Part shown: positions 8,795 to 17,136 of the stretch, in pieces | Layout: every line of letters begins with the position of its first letter | Numbering within the stretch: position 1 is the stretch's first letter | NCBI RefSeq assembly: GCF_003626655.1 | Contig: NZ_RBAN01000003.1 | Span: 496,001-560,000 of the forward strand | DNA from: Micromonospora costi | GTDB lineage: Bacteria > Actinomycetota > Actinomycetes > Mycobacteriales > Micromonosporaceae | DNA: 64,000 bases | Direction: 5' to 3' | Notes under the pieces: generated by a model | Database searches by the model: none | The model's input: the letters and a program-made list of their open reading frames with translations, nothing else | Told to the model about the DNA's origin: nothing | Program-made: the position numbers and the translations under genes

Positions 8795-10198
8795 TCACGG
8801 TAGGGCGGGCGGGCTGCCGCCCACGAGCCACGCGTCGAACAGCGACCGCAGCTGCCGGCCGGCGACCCGTTCGGCGAGGGCCACCAGGTCCTGCGTGCTG
8901 CCGTTGCCGTCGCGCCGCTCGGCCGTCCATCCGCGCAGGATCCGGAAGAAGGCGTCGTCGCCGACGGTCCGGCGCAGCGCGTGCACGGCCAGGGCGCCGC
9001 GCTTGTAGACGGCGCTGCCGAACATCGCGTCGCGGCCGGGATCCACCGAGGGCGCCGACCAGTCGGTGGTCGCGTACTGCGCCTCGAAGGCACGCTGGGC
9101 GGTCCGGCCGCCGTCGTGCTCCTCCCAGAGCCATTCGGCGTACGTGGCGAAACCCTCGTTGATCCAGATGTCGCTCCAGCGGGTCAGCGAGACGCTGTCG
9201 CCGAACCACTGGTGGGCCAGTTCGTGGGCCACCACGCTCGGGTTCGGCCGGCCGTCCAGGAAGAAGCCCGGCCCGTACACCGGCCGCGACTGGGTCTCCA
9301 GCGCGTACCCGATCCGGTCGTCGGCCACCGCGATCCCGCCGTACGCCTCGAACGGGTACGGCCCGAAGCGGCTGGCCAGGAAGTCGGCGATCTCGCCGGT
9401 GCGGGCCAGCGAGGTGGCGGCCGGGCCGGTCTCCGGCTCGCCGGCGGGCACCGCCGTGACCATGGGCCGGCCCGCGTGGGTGCCGCTGGCCACCCGGTAG
9501 TTCCCGATCACCAGCGTGGTGAGGTAGCTGGCCATCGGGGACCGCTCGCTCCACCGCCAGGTGGTCCAGCCGCCGTCGTCGCTTCTCGGCCCGGGCACCC
9601 CGTTGCTGAGCGCCGCGAGCCCGTCGGGGACGGTCACCGCGATGTCGTAGGTGGCCTTGTCCGACGGGTGGTCGTTGACCGGGTACCAGGTGGCCGCCGA
9701 GTCGGGTTGGCCGAGCGCTATCGCGCCGTCGTCGGTGTGCAGGAACCCGCCGGAGCCCAGCGCGCCGTCGGTGGTCGGGGCCGGTACGCCGCCGTACGCC
9801 ACGTCGACGGTGAAGCGGGCGCCCCGGGCCAGCCCGCGGGACGGGGTGACGACCAGTTCGTCGCCGTTCCGGCGGTGCTCGGCCGCCGCGCCGTCGACGG
9901 TCACCCGGTCGACCGTGAGGCCCGCGAGGTCCAGGTTGAACCGGGACAGCCCCTGGGTGGCCGTCGCGGTCAGCTGCGCACGGCCGGTCAGCCGGTCGGT
10001 CGCCGGGTCGTACCGCACGTCGAGGGCGTAGTGGCCCACGTCGTACCCGCCGTTGCCGTGCCCCGGCACGTACGGGTCGCCGAGGTCGGCGCTGCCCGGC
10101 CGGAACGGCGCGTCCTCATCGGAGGGTGTGCAGCCGGACGCGGCCAGCACGACCACGAGCGCGGCGGCGAGCACCGACCGGGGGGAGATACGTCGCAC
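8795..10198 (-). CDS. M1-family zinc metallopeptidase, lipoprotein (paralogue)
   Basis: A 467-residue paralogue of the protein encoded at 7186-8646, with the same plan: lipobox LAASGC, beta-rich N-terminal domain (LSRFNLDLAGLTVDRVTVDG), zinc site HELAHQWF near residue 323 with WINEGFATYAEW, and VYKRGALAVHALR near the end. Divergence is greatest at the termini and in the linker after the lipobox, so the two may differ in substrate. It is about 20 residues shorter than its partner, mostly at the C-terminus. The genes are 148 bp apart. Likely role: digestion of peptides at the cell surface. Confidence 0.9.
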   Translation of the reverse strand: MRRISPRSVLAAALVVVLAASGCTPSDEDAPFRPGSADLGDPYVPGHGNGGYDVGHYALDVRYDPATDRLTGRAQLTATATQGLSRFNLDLAGLTVDRVTVDGAAAEHRRNGDELVVTPSRGLARGARFTVDVAYGGVPAPTTDGALGSGGFLHTDDGAIALGQPDSAATWYPVNDHPSDKATYDIAVTVPDGLAALSNGVPGPRSDDGGWTTWRWSERSPMASYLTTLVIGNYRVASGTHAGRPMVTAVPAGEPETGPAATSLARTGEIADFLASRFGPYPFEAYGGIAVADDRIGYALETQSRPVYGPGFFLDGRPNPSVVAHELAHQWFGDSVSLTRWSDIWINEGFATYAEWLWEEHDGGRTAQRAFEAQYATTDWSAPSVDPGRDAMFGSAVYKRGALAVHALRRTVGDDAFFRILRGWTAERRDGNGSTQDLVALAERVAGRQLRSLFDAWLVGGSPPALP

Positions 10199-10247
10199 CG
10201 GCCGAGCCTATCGGCGCGGCCGGTGCGGCAGGGTGCGTTCGTGCAGG

Positions 10248-11366
10248 TCAGCGGTCGAGGACCAGGCCCACCTTCTGGAACTCCTTGAGGTCCCGGTAGC
10301 CGCACTTGGCCATGGCCCGGCGCAGCCCGCCGAAGAGGTTGAGCTGGCCGTCGGGCTCGTCGGCGGGGCCGAAGAGGACCTGCTCCATGGTGCCGAGCGG
10401 CTCATTGGCGGGCTCGAACGCGCCACGCGGCAGCGACGGGTGGCTGGCCGCCGAGTGCCACCAGGCGCCACCGGCCGGTGCCTCCTCGCAGAGCGACAGC
10501 GGCTCGCCGAGCATGACGGCGTCCGCGCCGCAGCCGAGTGCCTTGGCGATGTCGCCGGAGGTCTGCATGTCGCCGTCGGCGATGAGGTGCACGTACCGGC
10601 CGCCGGTCTCGTCGAGGTAGTCACGGCGGGCCGCCGCCGCGTCGGCGATCGCGGTCGCCATGGGCACCCGGATGCCGAGCACCGACTCGGTGGTCGACCA
10701 GTCGTCGCCGCCGATGCCGACGATCACGCCGGCCGCGCCGGTGCGCATCAGGTGCAGCGCCGTCTTGTAGTCGGTGCAGCCGCCCACGATGACCGGCAGG
10801 TCGAGGTCGGCGATGAACTCCTTGAGGTTCAGCGGCTCGTCGGTCGTCGAGACGTGCTCGGCGGAGACGATGGTGCCCTGGATGACCAGGATGTCCACGC
10901 CGGCGTCCAGGATCACCGGGGCGAGCGCCAGGGTGTGCTGCGGGGACACCCGCACCGCCACCGTGCCGCCGCCAGCCCGCAGCTCGCGTACGCGCTCCGC
11001 GATCAGGTCGGGACGGATCGGCTCGGCGTACACCTCCTGGAGCCGCTTGGTGGCCGGGGCGTCCTCGTCGAGCCCGGCCAGCTCCTCGAGCACCTTGGTC
11101 GGGTTCTCGTAGCGGGTCCACAGGCCCTCGACGTTGAGCACGCCGAGGCCGCCGAGCTGCCCGAGCCGCACGGCCGAGGCGGGGCTCATCGTGGCGTCGG
11201 AGGGATGCCCGACGCACGGGATGCCGAACTGGTAGGCGTCGAGCTGCCAGGACGTGGAGACATCGTCGACGTCCCGGGTCCGGCGGCTCGGCACGATCGC
11301 GATGTCGTCCAGGTGGTAGCCGCGCTGCGCGGTCTTGCCCAACCCGATCTCGACCACGTCACGCAT
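10248..11366 (-). CDS. guaB3: GuaB3, IMP dehydrogenase-related protein without catalytic Cys
   Basis: 372 residues with the IMPDH/GMP reductase barrel but no CBS pair. The loop that carries the catalytic cysteine in true IMPDH (GPGAICTTR in the next gene) is replaced here by GGDDWSTTES near residue 222, so ordinary IMP oxidation is unlikely. GuaB3 proteins are conserved next to guaB2 in actinobacteria and their function is not settled. Both genes run leftward with 37 bp between them, probably one transcript. Other family features are intact: the phosphate-binding GDMQTSGDIAKAL and a C-terminal FGGLRRAMAKCGY. Confidence 0.92.
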   Translation of the reverse strand: MRDVVEIGLGKTAQRGYHLDDIAIVPSRRTRDVDDVSTSWQLDAYQFGIPCVGHPSDATMSPASAVRLGQLGGLGVLNVEGLWTRYENPTKVLEELAGLDEDAPATKRLQEVYAEPIRPDLIAERVRELRAGGGTVAVRVSPQHTLALAPVILDAGVDILVIQGTIVSAEHVSTTDEPLNLKEFIADLDLPVIVGGCTDYKTALHLMRTGAAGVIVGIGGDDWSTTESVLGIRVPMATAIADAAAARRDYLDETGGRYVHLIADGDMQTSGDIAKALGCGADAVMLGEPLSLCEEAPAGGAWWHSAASHPSLPRGAFEPANEPLGTMEQVLFGPADEPDGQLNLFGGLRRAMAKCGYRDLKEFQKVGLVLDR

Positions 11367-11403
11367 GGCTCGCTCCTGCTGGTGTCGGGGGTGATGGTGG
11401 GGG

Positions 11404-12966
11404 TCAGCGAGTGTGGTAGTTGGGCGCCTCGACGGTCATCTGGATGTCGTGCGGGTGGCTCTCCTTGAGCCCGGCCGCGGTGATCCGGATCAGCTGACCG
11501 CGCTCGTGGAGCTCGGGGATGCTCTCCGCGCCCGCGTACCCCATGGCCAGCCGCAGGCCGCCGACCAGCTGGTGGGCGACCCGGGACAGCGGCCCCCGGT
11601 ACGGCACCTGGCCCTCGACGCCCTCCGGGACCAGCTTCTCGTCGCTGGTCACGTCCTGCTGGAAGTAGCGGTCCTTCGAGTACGACTTGGCCTGACCGCG
11701 GGACTGCATCGCGCCGAGCGAGCCCATGCCGCGGTACGCCTTGAACTGCTTGCCGTTGACAAAGATCAGCTCGCCGGGGCTCTCCTCGCAGCCGGCCAGC
11801 AGGCTGCCGAGCATCACCGTGTCGGCGCCGGCCACCAGCGCCTTGGCGATGTCGCCCGAGTACTGGATGCCGCCGTCGCCGATCACCGGCACGCCGGCCG
11901 GGCGGGCGGCCCGGGTGGCCTCCATGATCGCGGTGATCTGGGGGACGCCCACGCCGGCGACGATCCGGGTGGTGCAGATCGCGCCCGGGCCGACACCGAC
12001 CTTGACGCCGTCGGCGCCGGCCTCGACCAGCGCACGGGCGCCCGCGTACGTGGCGATGTTGCCGCCCACGACGTCGACCGTCACGTCCTTCTTGAGCCGG
12101 CGGACCATGTCCAGCACCGCCCGCTGGTGGCCGTGCGCGGTGTCCACGATGAGCACGTCGACGCCCGCGTCGACCAGGGCCCGGGCCCGCTTGTACGAGT
12201 CCTCGCCGACGCCGATCGCGGCGGCCACGCGCAGCCGGCCCGCCTCGTCCTTCGTGGCGTCCGGGTACTGCTCGCTCTTGGTGAAGTCCTTCACGGTGAT
12301 CAGCCCGCGCAGCCGCCCGGAGCCGTCCACGATCGGCAGCTTCTCCACCTTGTGCTGGCGCAGCAGGGCCAGCGCCTCGTCCTTGCTCACGCCGACCGGC
12401 GCGGTGATCAGCGGGGTGCGGGTCATGATCTCCCGGACCGGGGTGGCCGGGTCGGAGACGAACCGCATGTCCCGGTTGGTGACGATGCCGACCAGCTCGC
12501 CGTCGCCGTCGACCACCGGCACGCCGGAGATCCGGTACCGGCCGCAGAGCGCGTCGACGTCGCGGAGGGTGTCGTCGGGGCTGGCGGTCACCGGGTTGGT
12601 GATCATCCCGGACTCGGAGCGCTTCACGAGGTCGACCTGGAGCGCCTGGTCTTCCACGGACAGGTTGCGGTGCAGCACGCCGATGCCGCCCTGGCGGGCC
12701 ATGGCGATCGCCATCCGGGCCTCGGTCACCGTGTCCATCGCGCTGGAGAGCAGCGGCACGGAGAGGGTGACGTTGCGGGTCATCCGGGTGACGGTGTTGA
12801 CCCGGCTCGGCACCACGTCCGACTCGCCGGGCTGGAGCAGTACGTCGTCGAAGGTGAGGCCGAGCGGCACCACGCGGGCCGAGCCGGCGGGCAGCTCCGG
12901 CAGGTGGCCGCCCAGCTCGCCGTGATCGGCGCCGGCCGGAAGATCGGTGCTGGGCGAAAATTCCAC
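11404..12966 (-). CDS. guaB: IMP dehydrogenase
   Basis: Oxidises IMP to XMP with NAD+, the rate-limiting step to guanine nucleotides, feeding GuaA encoded at 2382. It has the IMPDH barrel start (PLGLTFDDVLLQPGESDV), two CBS domains inserted at about residues 130-245, and the active-site loop VGPGAICTTR with its cysteine near residue 327. The GTG at 12966 was chosen because AGGGGAG lies 6 nt upstream; this gives about 520 residues, the usual length. The actinobacterial name for this copy is guaB2. Confidence 0.97.
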   Translation of the reverse strand: MEFSPSTDLPAGADHGELGGHLPELPAGSARVVPLGLTFDDVLLQPGESDVVPSRVNTVTRMTRNVTLSVPLLSSAMDTVTEARMAIAMARQGGIGVLHRNLSVEDQALQVDLVKRSESGMITNPVTASPDDTLRDVDALCGRYRISGVPVVDGDGELVGIVTNRDMRFVSDPATPVREIMTRTPLITAPVGVSKDEALALLRQHKVEKLPIVDGSGRLRGLITVKDFTKSEQYPDATKDEAGRLRVAAAIGVGEDSYKRARALVDAGVDVLIVDTAHGHQRAVLDMVRRLKKDVTVDVVGGNIATYAGARALVEAGADGVKVGVGPGAICTTRIVAGVGVPQITAIMEATRAARPAGVPVIGDGGIQYSGDIAKALVAGADTVMLGSLLAGCEESPGELIFVNGKQFKAYRGMGSLGAMQSRGQAKSYSKDRYFQQDVTSDEKLVPEGVEGQVPYRGPLSRVAHQLVGGLRLAMGYAGAESIPELHERGQLIRITAAGLKESHPHDIQMTVEAPNYHTR

Positions 12967-13148
12967 GATTGCTCCCCTGAGCGGCTCGTACGGGCTTCGG
13001 CGAGGTGGCGCGGGCGGCACCGGAGCAGCGCCGCACGCGGCGCGCCTGACCATCGTACCCGTGCAGCTGAACGACCCCCGTCGCGCCGGGCCGGCCGGCG
13101 CGCGCCCGGGGGCGGGCATGGCCGGGGCGTTGGGTCTACGGTGAGGGG

Positions 13149-13574
13149 GTGCACGAGGAGCCCATCGACCCGTTCAACGGCGACCCGGCCGATCCGGCCG
13201 CGGGGCTGCACGATCCGGGCGACGACGCGCCGCTCGACCCGCTGACCGACGTCGAGCGGCAGGACGTGCTGGAGGACCTCGCCGACCTGGAGATCTACCA
13301 GGCACTCCTGGCGCCCATCGGGGTGCGCGGGCTGGTGATCGAATGCGAGGACTGCCGCGAGCCGCACTACTTCGACTGGGACCTGCTCCGGGGCAACCTG
13401 CGCCACCTGCTGAGCTCCGGCCGGCCGCGGGTGCACGAGCCGGCCTACGACCCGGATCCGGACCACTACGTCACCTGGGAGTACGCCCGGGGCTACGCCG
13501 ACGGCGTCCACGACACGCTGAGCGAGGGCACCGACGGGGAGCCCGGGGCCGACGAGGCGCCCGCCGACCGTTGA
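13149..13574 (+). CDS. DUF5319 family protein
   Basis: 141 residues, acidic, no signal or membrane segment. A conserved core (LADLEIYQALLAPIGVRGLV, ECEDCREPHYFDWDLLRGN, WEYARGYADG) marks the actinobacterial DUF5319 family, found beside guaB2 in many genomes. CEDC followed by H could bind a metal, but this is only suggested by spacing. The start is a GTG. It diverges from guaB across about 180 bp. Function unknown. Confidence 0.85.
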   Translation: MHEEPIDPFNGDPADPAAGLHDPGDDAPLDPLTDVERQDVLEDLADLEIYQALLAPIGVRGLVIECEDCREPHYFDWDLLRGNLRHLLSSGRPRVHEPAYDPDPDHYVTWEYARGYADGVHDTLSEGTDGEPGADEAPADR

Positions 13575-13641
13575 GGCGGGTGGGGCGTCCGGCCGCGGCA
13601 CCCGGCGCGGGGTCGCCCCGGAGGTGACGCCCCGGACCGGC

Positions 13642-14469
13642 TCAGGCCACCAGGCCGGCGCGGAAGCCAGCGGCCACCGCGTGCGCCCGGTCCCGGGCGC
13701 CGAGCTTGCGGAACAGCCGCCGGGCGTGCGTCTTGACGGTGTCCTCCGAGACGAACAGCTCCCGCCCGATCTCGGCGTTGCTCTTGCCCTCGGCCATGCC
13801 GAGCAGCACCTGGAGCTCGCGTTCGGTCAGCCCGATGGCCGCCCGCGCGGCCCGCACGTTCGAGGCCGGCGCCTGGCCGTCCGGCTGCCCGCCCTCCGGC
13901 TCGCCGCCGTTGCCCTCCGGGCCGTCGTCGCCGCGCTGTACGGGCACCACCGCCGGCACGCCGCCCGGCCCCTCCTCGGGGCCGGCCGTCCAGCCCGGGC
14001 CGGGTTCCCCGCCGCGCCGGCCGCCCGGCGCCGAGCGGGAGGGCCCGCCGACGGCCGCCGTGTCCCGCGCCGGGTCGGTGACCCGGTGCCGGGCCGCGCG
14101 CCCGGGCGCCGAGAGCAGCAGCAGCGCCTTCGCCACGGCGCTGGTGAGATCGTGGTCGGCGCCCTGGATCAGGCCGCGGGCGCCGGCGCTGATGGTGGCG
14201 GCGGCCGCCTCGGACTCCTCCGCGCCGAACAGCAGGACGGCCGCCTGCGGCGCCCGGGCCAGCACCCGCCGGACGAAACCGGCGCTGTCGGGCCGGGTGA
14301 GCGCCGTGTCGGCGAGCACCACGTCCGGCTGTCGTTCCGCGAGCCGCAACATCACCTCAGGATCGGAGACGGCGGTACGGACGACCGCGGACAGTCCGAG
14401 CCGGGCCGCGGCGGACGTGAGATGTTGCGCCGCAAGTGGTGTCCGGACGCACACAAGGACGGTACGCAC
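13642..14469 (-). CDS. BldM-like orphan response regulator with degenerate receiver
   Basis: About 275 residues: an N-terminal receiver-like domain (residues 1-115), a long Gly/Pro linker (about 120-205) and a LuxR/NarL-type HTH (LTERELQVLLGM...NAEIGRELFVSEDTVKTH). The HTH closely matches Streptomyces BldM as I recall it, and bldM also lies near guaB and groEL there. The receiver has lost the paired N-terminal acidic residues (CVRTPLA instead of a CDDS-type motif) and the conserved lysine (LIQGAD), while an aspartate remains in VLADTAL. It probably acts without phosphorylation. The GTG at 14469 has GAGGAG upstream. It diverges from whiB. Confidence 0.82.
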   Translation of the reverse strand: MRTVLVCVRTPLAAQHLTSAAARLGLSAVVRTAVSDPEVMLRLAERQPDVVLADTALTRPDSAGFVRRVLARAPQAAVLLFGAEESEAAAATISAGARGLIQGADHDLTSAVAKALLLLSAPGRAARHRVTDPARDTAAVGGPSRSAPGGRRGGEPGPGWTAGPEEGPGGVPAVVPVQRGDDGPEGNGGEPEGGQPDGQAPASNVRAARAAIGLTERELQVLLGMAEGKSNAEIGRELFVSEDTVKTHARRLFRKLGARDRAHAVAAGFRAGLVA

Positions 14470-14537
14470 TGTGGTCTCCTCTCCGCCCACGAGCAGACCA
14501 TGACCGGGTGGGCTGGGGAGGAGGTTCCCGGCAATCC

Positions 14538-14592
14538 TCCGAACTTTTCCGACAGATGGGGCATATGCCGCAAGTTGTCGGAAGGTTTTGGA
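14538..14592. promoter_or_regulatory. Nested dyad between bldM-like and whiB genes
   Basis: An outer imperfect inverted repeat (14538-14555 and 14575-14592, shared core TTCCGACA/TGTCGGAA) surrounds, on the same centre, the perfect 10-bp palindrome GGCATATGCC (14560-14569). Four bases further right is another perfect palindrome, CACACGTGTG (14596-14605). The 255-bp gap separates two divergent developmental regulators, so these are strong candidates for shared operators. I cannot assign the binding protein. Confidence 0.55.
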
Positions 14593-14724
14593 TCACACAC
14601 GTGTGAGTTGCGGAGCGTCCGGGTACCGGGAGATCCAGGCCGGGAAACGGTGCGCCTGTGCGGCCCGCCGCCCGGAAAGCCGGCCATGAGTATCTCGCGG
14701 TGCCGCGCGGGAGGAGGGATGCTG

Positions 14725-15108
14725 ATGTCGAACGTACGTAGACTGCCCGGACCCATCGTCGATCTCTGGGACTGGCAGCGGCTCGGCGCCTGCCGTGGCC
14801 GGGACAGTGCCCAGTTCTTCCACCCGGACGGCGAGCGGGGATCGTCCCGCCTGCGCCGCGAGTCCGGCGCGAAGGCGGTCTGCCGCACCTGCCCGGTACG
14901 CGCCGAGTGCGCCGCGCACGCGCTGTCCGTCCGCGAGCCGTACGGCGTCTGGGGTGGCTTCAGCGAGTCCGAGCGGCTGCGCCTGCTCGCCATCGGCTGG
15001 GAGGACCTGGCCGACCGCCGCCAGACCCGGGTCGACGTCGCCCGGCTGGAGGCCCGCCTCGGCCGCCCGCACAAGTCGACCGTCCCGGCCCAGCGCAACG
15101 TCGCCTGA
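14725..15108 (+). CDS. WhiB-family iron-sulfur transcription regulator
   Basis: 127 residues. The four [4Fe-4S]-ligating cysteines are present: one in LGACRGRD and three in CRTCPVRAEC (CxxCxxxxxC spacing). The G(V/I)WGG turn (PYGVWGGFSE) follows, and a basic C-terminal tail may contact DNA. WhiB proteins sense redox state or NO and bind the primary sigma factor. In Mycobacterium the equivalent locus holds whiB3; orthology is likely but not proven. Two in-frame ATGs occur at 14719 and 14725; the second has GAGGAGGG at a workable distance, so it was chosen. Confidence 0.92.
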   Translation: MSNVRRLPGPIVDLWDWQRLGACRGRDSAQFFHPDGERGSSRLRRESGAKAVCRTCPVRAECAAHALSVREPYGVWGGFSESERLRLLAIGWEDLADRRQTRVDVARLEARLGRPHKSTVPAQRNVA

Positions 15109-15132
15109 GCCTCCTCCCCCACCGCGATCTTC

Positions 15133-15165
15133 CGGCGCCGCGCCCCCTCCCCGGGCGCGGCGCCG
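15133..15165. terminator. Strong hairpin terminator between convergent genes
   Basis: Perfect 13-bp stem (CGGCGCCGCGCCC and complement) with a 7-nt loop, 24 bp after whiB and 20 bp before the end of the converging oxidoreductase gene. There is no U-tract, as is usual in high-G+C actinobacteria. It could serve both strands. Confidence 0.7.
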
Positions 15166-15185
15166 GCGTTCGTCGGTGAGCGGGC

Positions 15186-17012
15186 TCAGCGGACGGTGAC
15201 GCGTACGGTGTGCCAGCCCGTGGCGCCGTCCGGAACCACGTCCTGCTGGCGATCGGTCTGCGTCTCGCCCGTGGCGTCCGTGGCGCGCACCTGGAGCCGG
15301 TGCTCGCCCGGCGTGGCCTCCCACCGCCACGACCACTGCACCCACGTGTCCACCGAGACCGTGGGCGCCAGCTCTGCCTCCTGCCAGGGGCCGTCGTCGA
15401 CGCGTACCTCGACCCGGCGGACGCCCCGGTGCTGCGCCCAGGCCACACCGGCCACCATGACCGGGCCGGCGGTCAGCCGGTTGCGCGCCCGGGGCGCGTC
15501 GATCCGCGACTGGGTCTTGATCGGTCCCTGTGCCGACCAGCCACGCGGCACCCAGTACGCGTCGAAGTCCGCGAAGCTGGTCAGCTCCAGCTCGGTCACC
15601 CACTTGCAGGCCGACACGTAGCCGTACAGACCGGGCACGACCATCCGCACCGGGAACCCGTGCTCCACCGGCAGCGGCTCGCCGTTCATCCCCACCGCCA
15701 GCAGCGCGTCCCGCCCGTCGCGCAGCACGGCCGTCGGGGTGCCGCAGGTCCAGCCGTCGACCGAGCGCCCCACCACCTGGTCCGCGCCCTCCTCCGGCCC
15801 GACCTCGTCCAGCAGGTCCCGGAGCGGGACGCCCAGCCACCGGGCGTTGCCGATCAGGTCCCCGCCCACCTCGTTCGACACGCAGGCGAGCGTCACGTAC
15901 CGCTCGACCAGCGGCCGGGCCAGCAGGTCGGCGAAGCTCAGCGTGATCGGGTTGCGGACCCGGCCGTGGATGCGCAGCCGCCAGGTGTCCGGGTCGACCT
16001 GCGGCACCACGAGCGCCGTGTCGATCCGGTAGAAGCCGAAGTTCGGCGTGACGTAGGGCGCGAGCTGGGTCAGCGACAGGTCGGCCCCGGCGGGCACCGC
16101 GGGTGCGGGCGAGGCCGGAGCGGGCAGCACGACCGCCTCGCGGGCCGCGGACACCCCGCGCCGGCCGGCCAGCCAGCGCCCGCCGAGACCGGCCACGGCG
16201 GCCGCGCCGAGCAGCGCCCCGGTCCCGGTGAGGAAGCGGCGCCGGGACTCCGGGTCGGAGGTCTCCAGCGGCACGCCGGCGGACGCGGGCCCGGTGGTCG
16301 CGGGCCCGGCGGTCACGGGCCCGGCGGACGCGGGACCGGGGGTCACGGGCCCGGCCGCCGTCGCGGGCTCGGCGGCCACGGCGCCGATCGTGGGGCCTTG
16401 CTCAGGTGCCGCGGTGGCGTCCTGTCGAGCTGCCCCAGAAATGGGGCGCCCCATTTCTGGGGCAGCTCGACAGGGGACGGGGTCCACCGGCGGGGCCGTG
16501 GCCGTGGCCGTGGCCGTGGCCGTGGCCGGCGTCGCGGGCGCAGACGGCGCTGTGGGCGGGGTCCACGGCCAGGGGTCGAGCTCCAGCGGGCCGGCGACGA
16601 AGGCCCAGAGCACCAACGCGCCGGCGCCGGCGCCGACCAGTGACGGCAGGGCGTCGGCGGCGTCCGCGCCGGCCCGGGTCAGGGCTGCGGCCACGCCGAG
16701 CGCCCCGAAGGCAGCGATGCCCGCGAGACCGATCACGAGGCGGCGTACGGACAGCGCGCCCAGGAGCGCCGCGAAGCCGGCCAGCAGGACCGCCGTCCCG
16801 ATCAGCAGGGCGGGCTTGTCGTACGTGCCGAAGAGGTCGATCGCGAACTGTTTGAGCGGTTCCGGCACGGCGTCGACGATCACTCCGCCGACCGCGACCA
16901 GCGGCGCCGACCGGGGGCCGGTCAGCACGGCCACCACTTCGGCGACGCCGATCGCCACGGCGGCGGCGGTGATCCCGGCCAGGGCGGCGAACCGGCGGGG
17001 GGTGGTGCTCAT
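15186..17012 (-). CDS. Membrane-fused molybdopterin-dependent oxidoreductase (sulfite oxidase family)
   Basis: 608 residues. The N-terminus has about four hydrophobic helices (residues 10-145). A low-complexity Ala/Pro/Thr/Gly linker follows (150-255), then a second hydrophobic segment preceded by SRRRFLTG, and a sulfite-oxidase-type molybdopterin domain with the molybdenum-ligating cysteine in LACVSNEVGG near residue 375. A C-terminal Mo-cofactor dimerisation domain completes it. The electron partner and substrate are not evident. The linker contains a run of TA dipeptides from a GTGGCC hexamer repeat (around 16494-16529) and an 18-codon insertion that is a perfect palindrome at DNA level (16421-16474). 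Confidence 0.88.
   Translation of the reverse strand: MSTTPRRFAALAGITAAAVAIGVAEVVAVLTGPRSAPLVAVGGVIVDAVPEPLKQFAIDLFGTYDKPALLIGTAVLLAGFAALLGALSVRRLVIGLAGIAAFGALGVAAALTRAGADAADALPSLVGAGAGALVLWAFVAGPLELDPWPWTPPTAPSAPATPATATATATATAPPVDPVPCRAAPEMGRPISGAARQDATAAPEQGPTIGAVAAEPATAAGPVTPGPASAGPVTAGPATTGPASAGVPLETSDPESRRRFLTGTGALLGAAAVAGLGGRWLAGRRGVSAAREAVVLPAPASPAPAVPAGADLSLTQLAPYVTPNFGFYRIDTALVVPQVDPDTWRLRIHGRVRNPITLSFADLLARPLVERYVTLACVSNEVGGDLIGNARWLGVPLRDLLDEVGPEEGADQVVGRSVDGWTCGTPTAVLRDGRDALLAVGMNGEPLPVEHGFPVRMVVPGLYGYVSACKWVTELELTSFADFDAYWVPRGWSAQGPIKTQSRIDAPRARNRLTAGPVMVAGVAWAQHRGVRRVEVRVDDGPWQEAELAPTVSVDTWVQWSWRWEATPGEHRLQVRATDATGETQTDRQQDVVPDGATGWHTVRVTVR
16421..16474. repeat. Perfect 54-bp palindrome inside a coding region
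   Basis: Each 27-base half, starting CCTGTCGAGCTGCCCCAGAA, is the exact reverse complement of the other, with no loop. It covers 18 codons in frame in the linker of the oxidoreductase and encodes a segment reading CRAAPEMGRPISGAARQ. A perfect palindrome this long is not expected from codon use. It resembles in-frame palindromic elements such as those of Rickettsia. No second copy was seen in this window. Confidence 0.85.
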
Positions 17013-17084
17013 CGGCCCAGTGTTTCCGATCGACCGGGCCGGTCGGTAGTGCCGTCAGCGTTCGGTAAGAAGCGCCACGTACGC

Positions 17085-17119
17085 GTCGGGGCACACCGCC
17101 GGTGGCGGTGTGCCCCGAC
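17085..17119. terminator. Terminator of the groES-groEL operon
   Basis: Perfect 16-bp stem (GTCGGGGCACACCGCC and complement) with a 3-nt loop, 17 bp past the groL stop codon on the minus strand. It lies between groL and the next leftward gene, which starts at 17012. Confidence 0.75.
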
Positions 17120-17136
17120 CGGGCGTACGACGTGCG

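Noticed and set aside
11413..13245. Open frame of 610 codons antisense to guaB
   Set aside because: Shadow of guaB; composition is Arg/Gly/His-rich without motifs, as are the similar antisense frames over groL, cvnA, glmS and others.
13575..13641. GC-rich inverted repeat after the DUF5319 gene as terminator
   Set aside because: Only an 8-bp stem with a long loop (GGGGCGTC / GACGCCCC) can be drawn; too weak to call.
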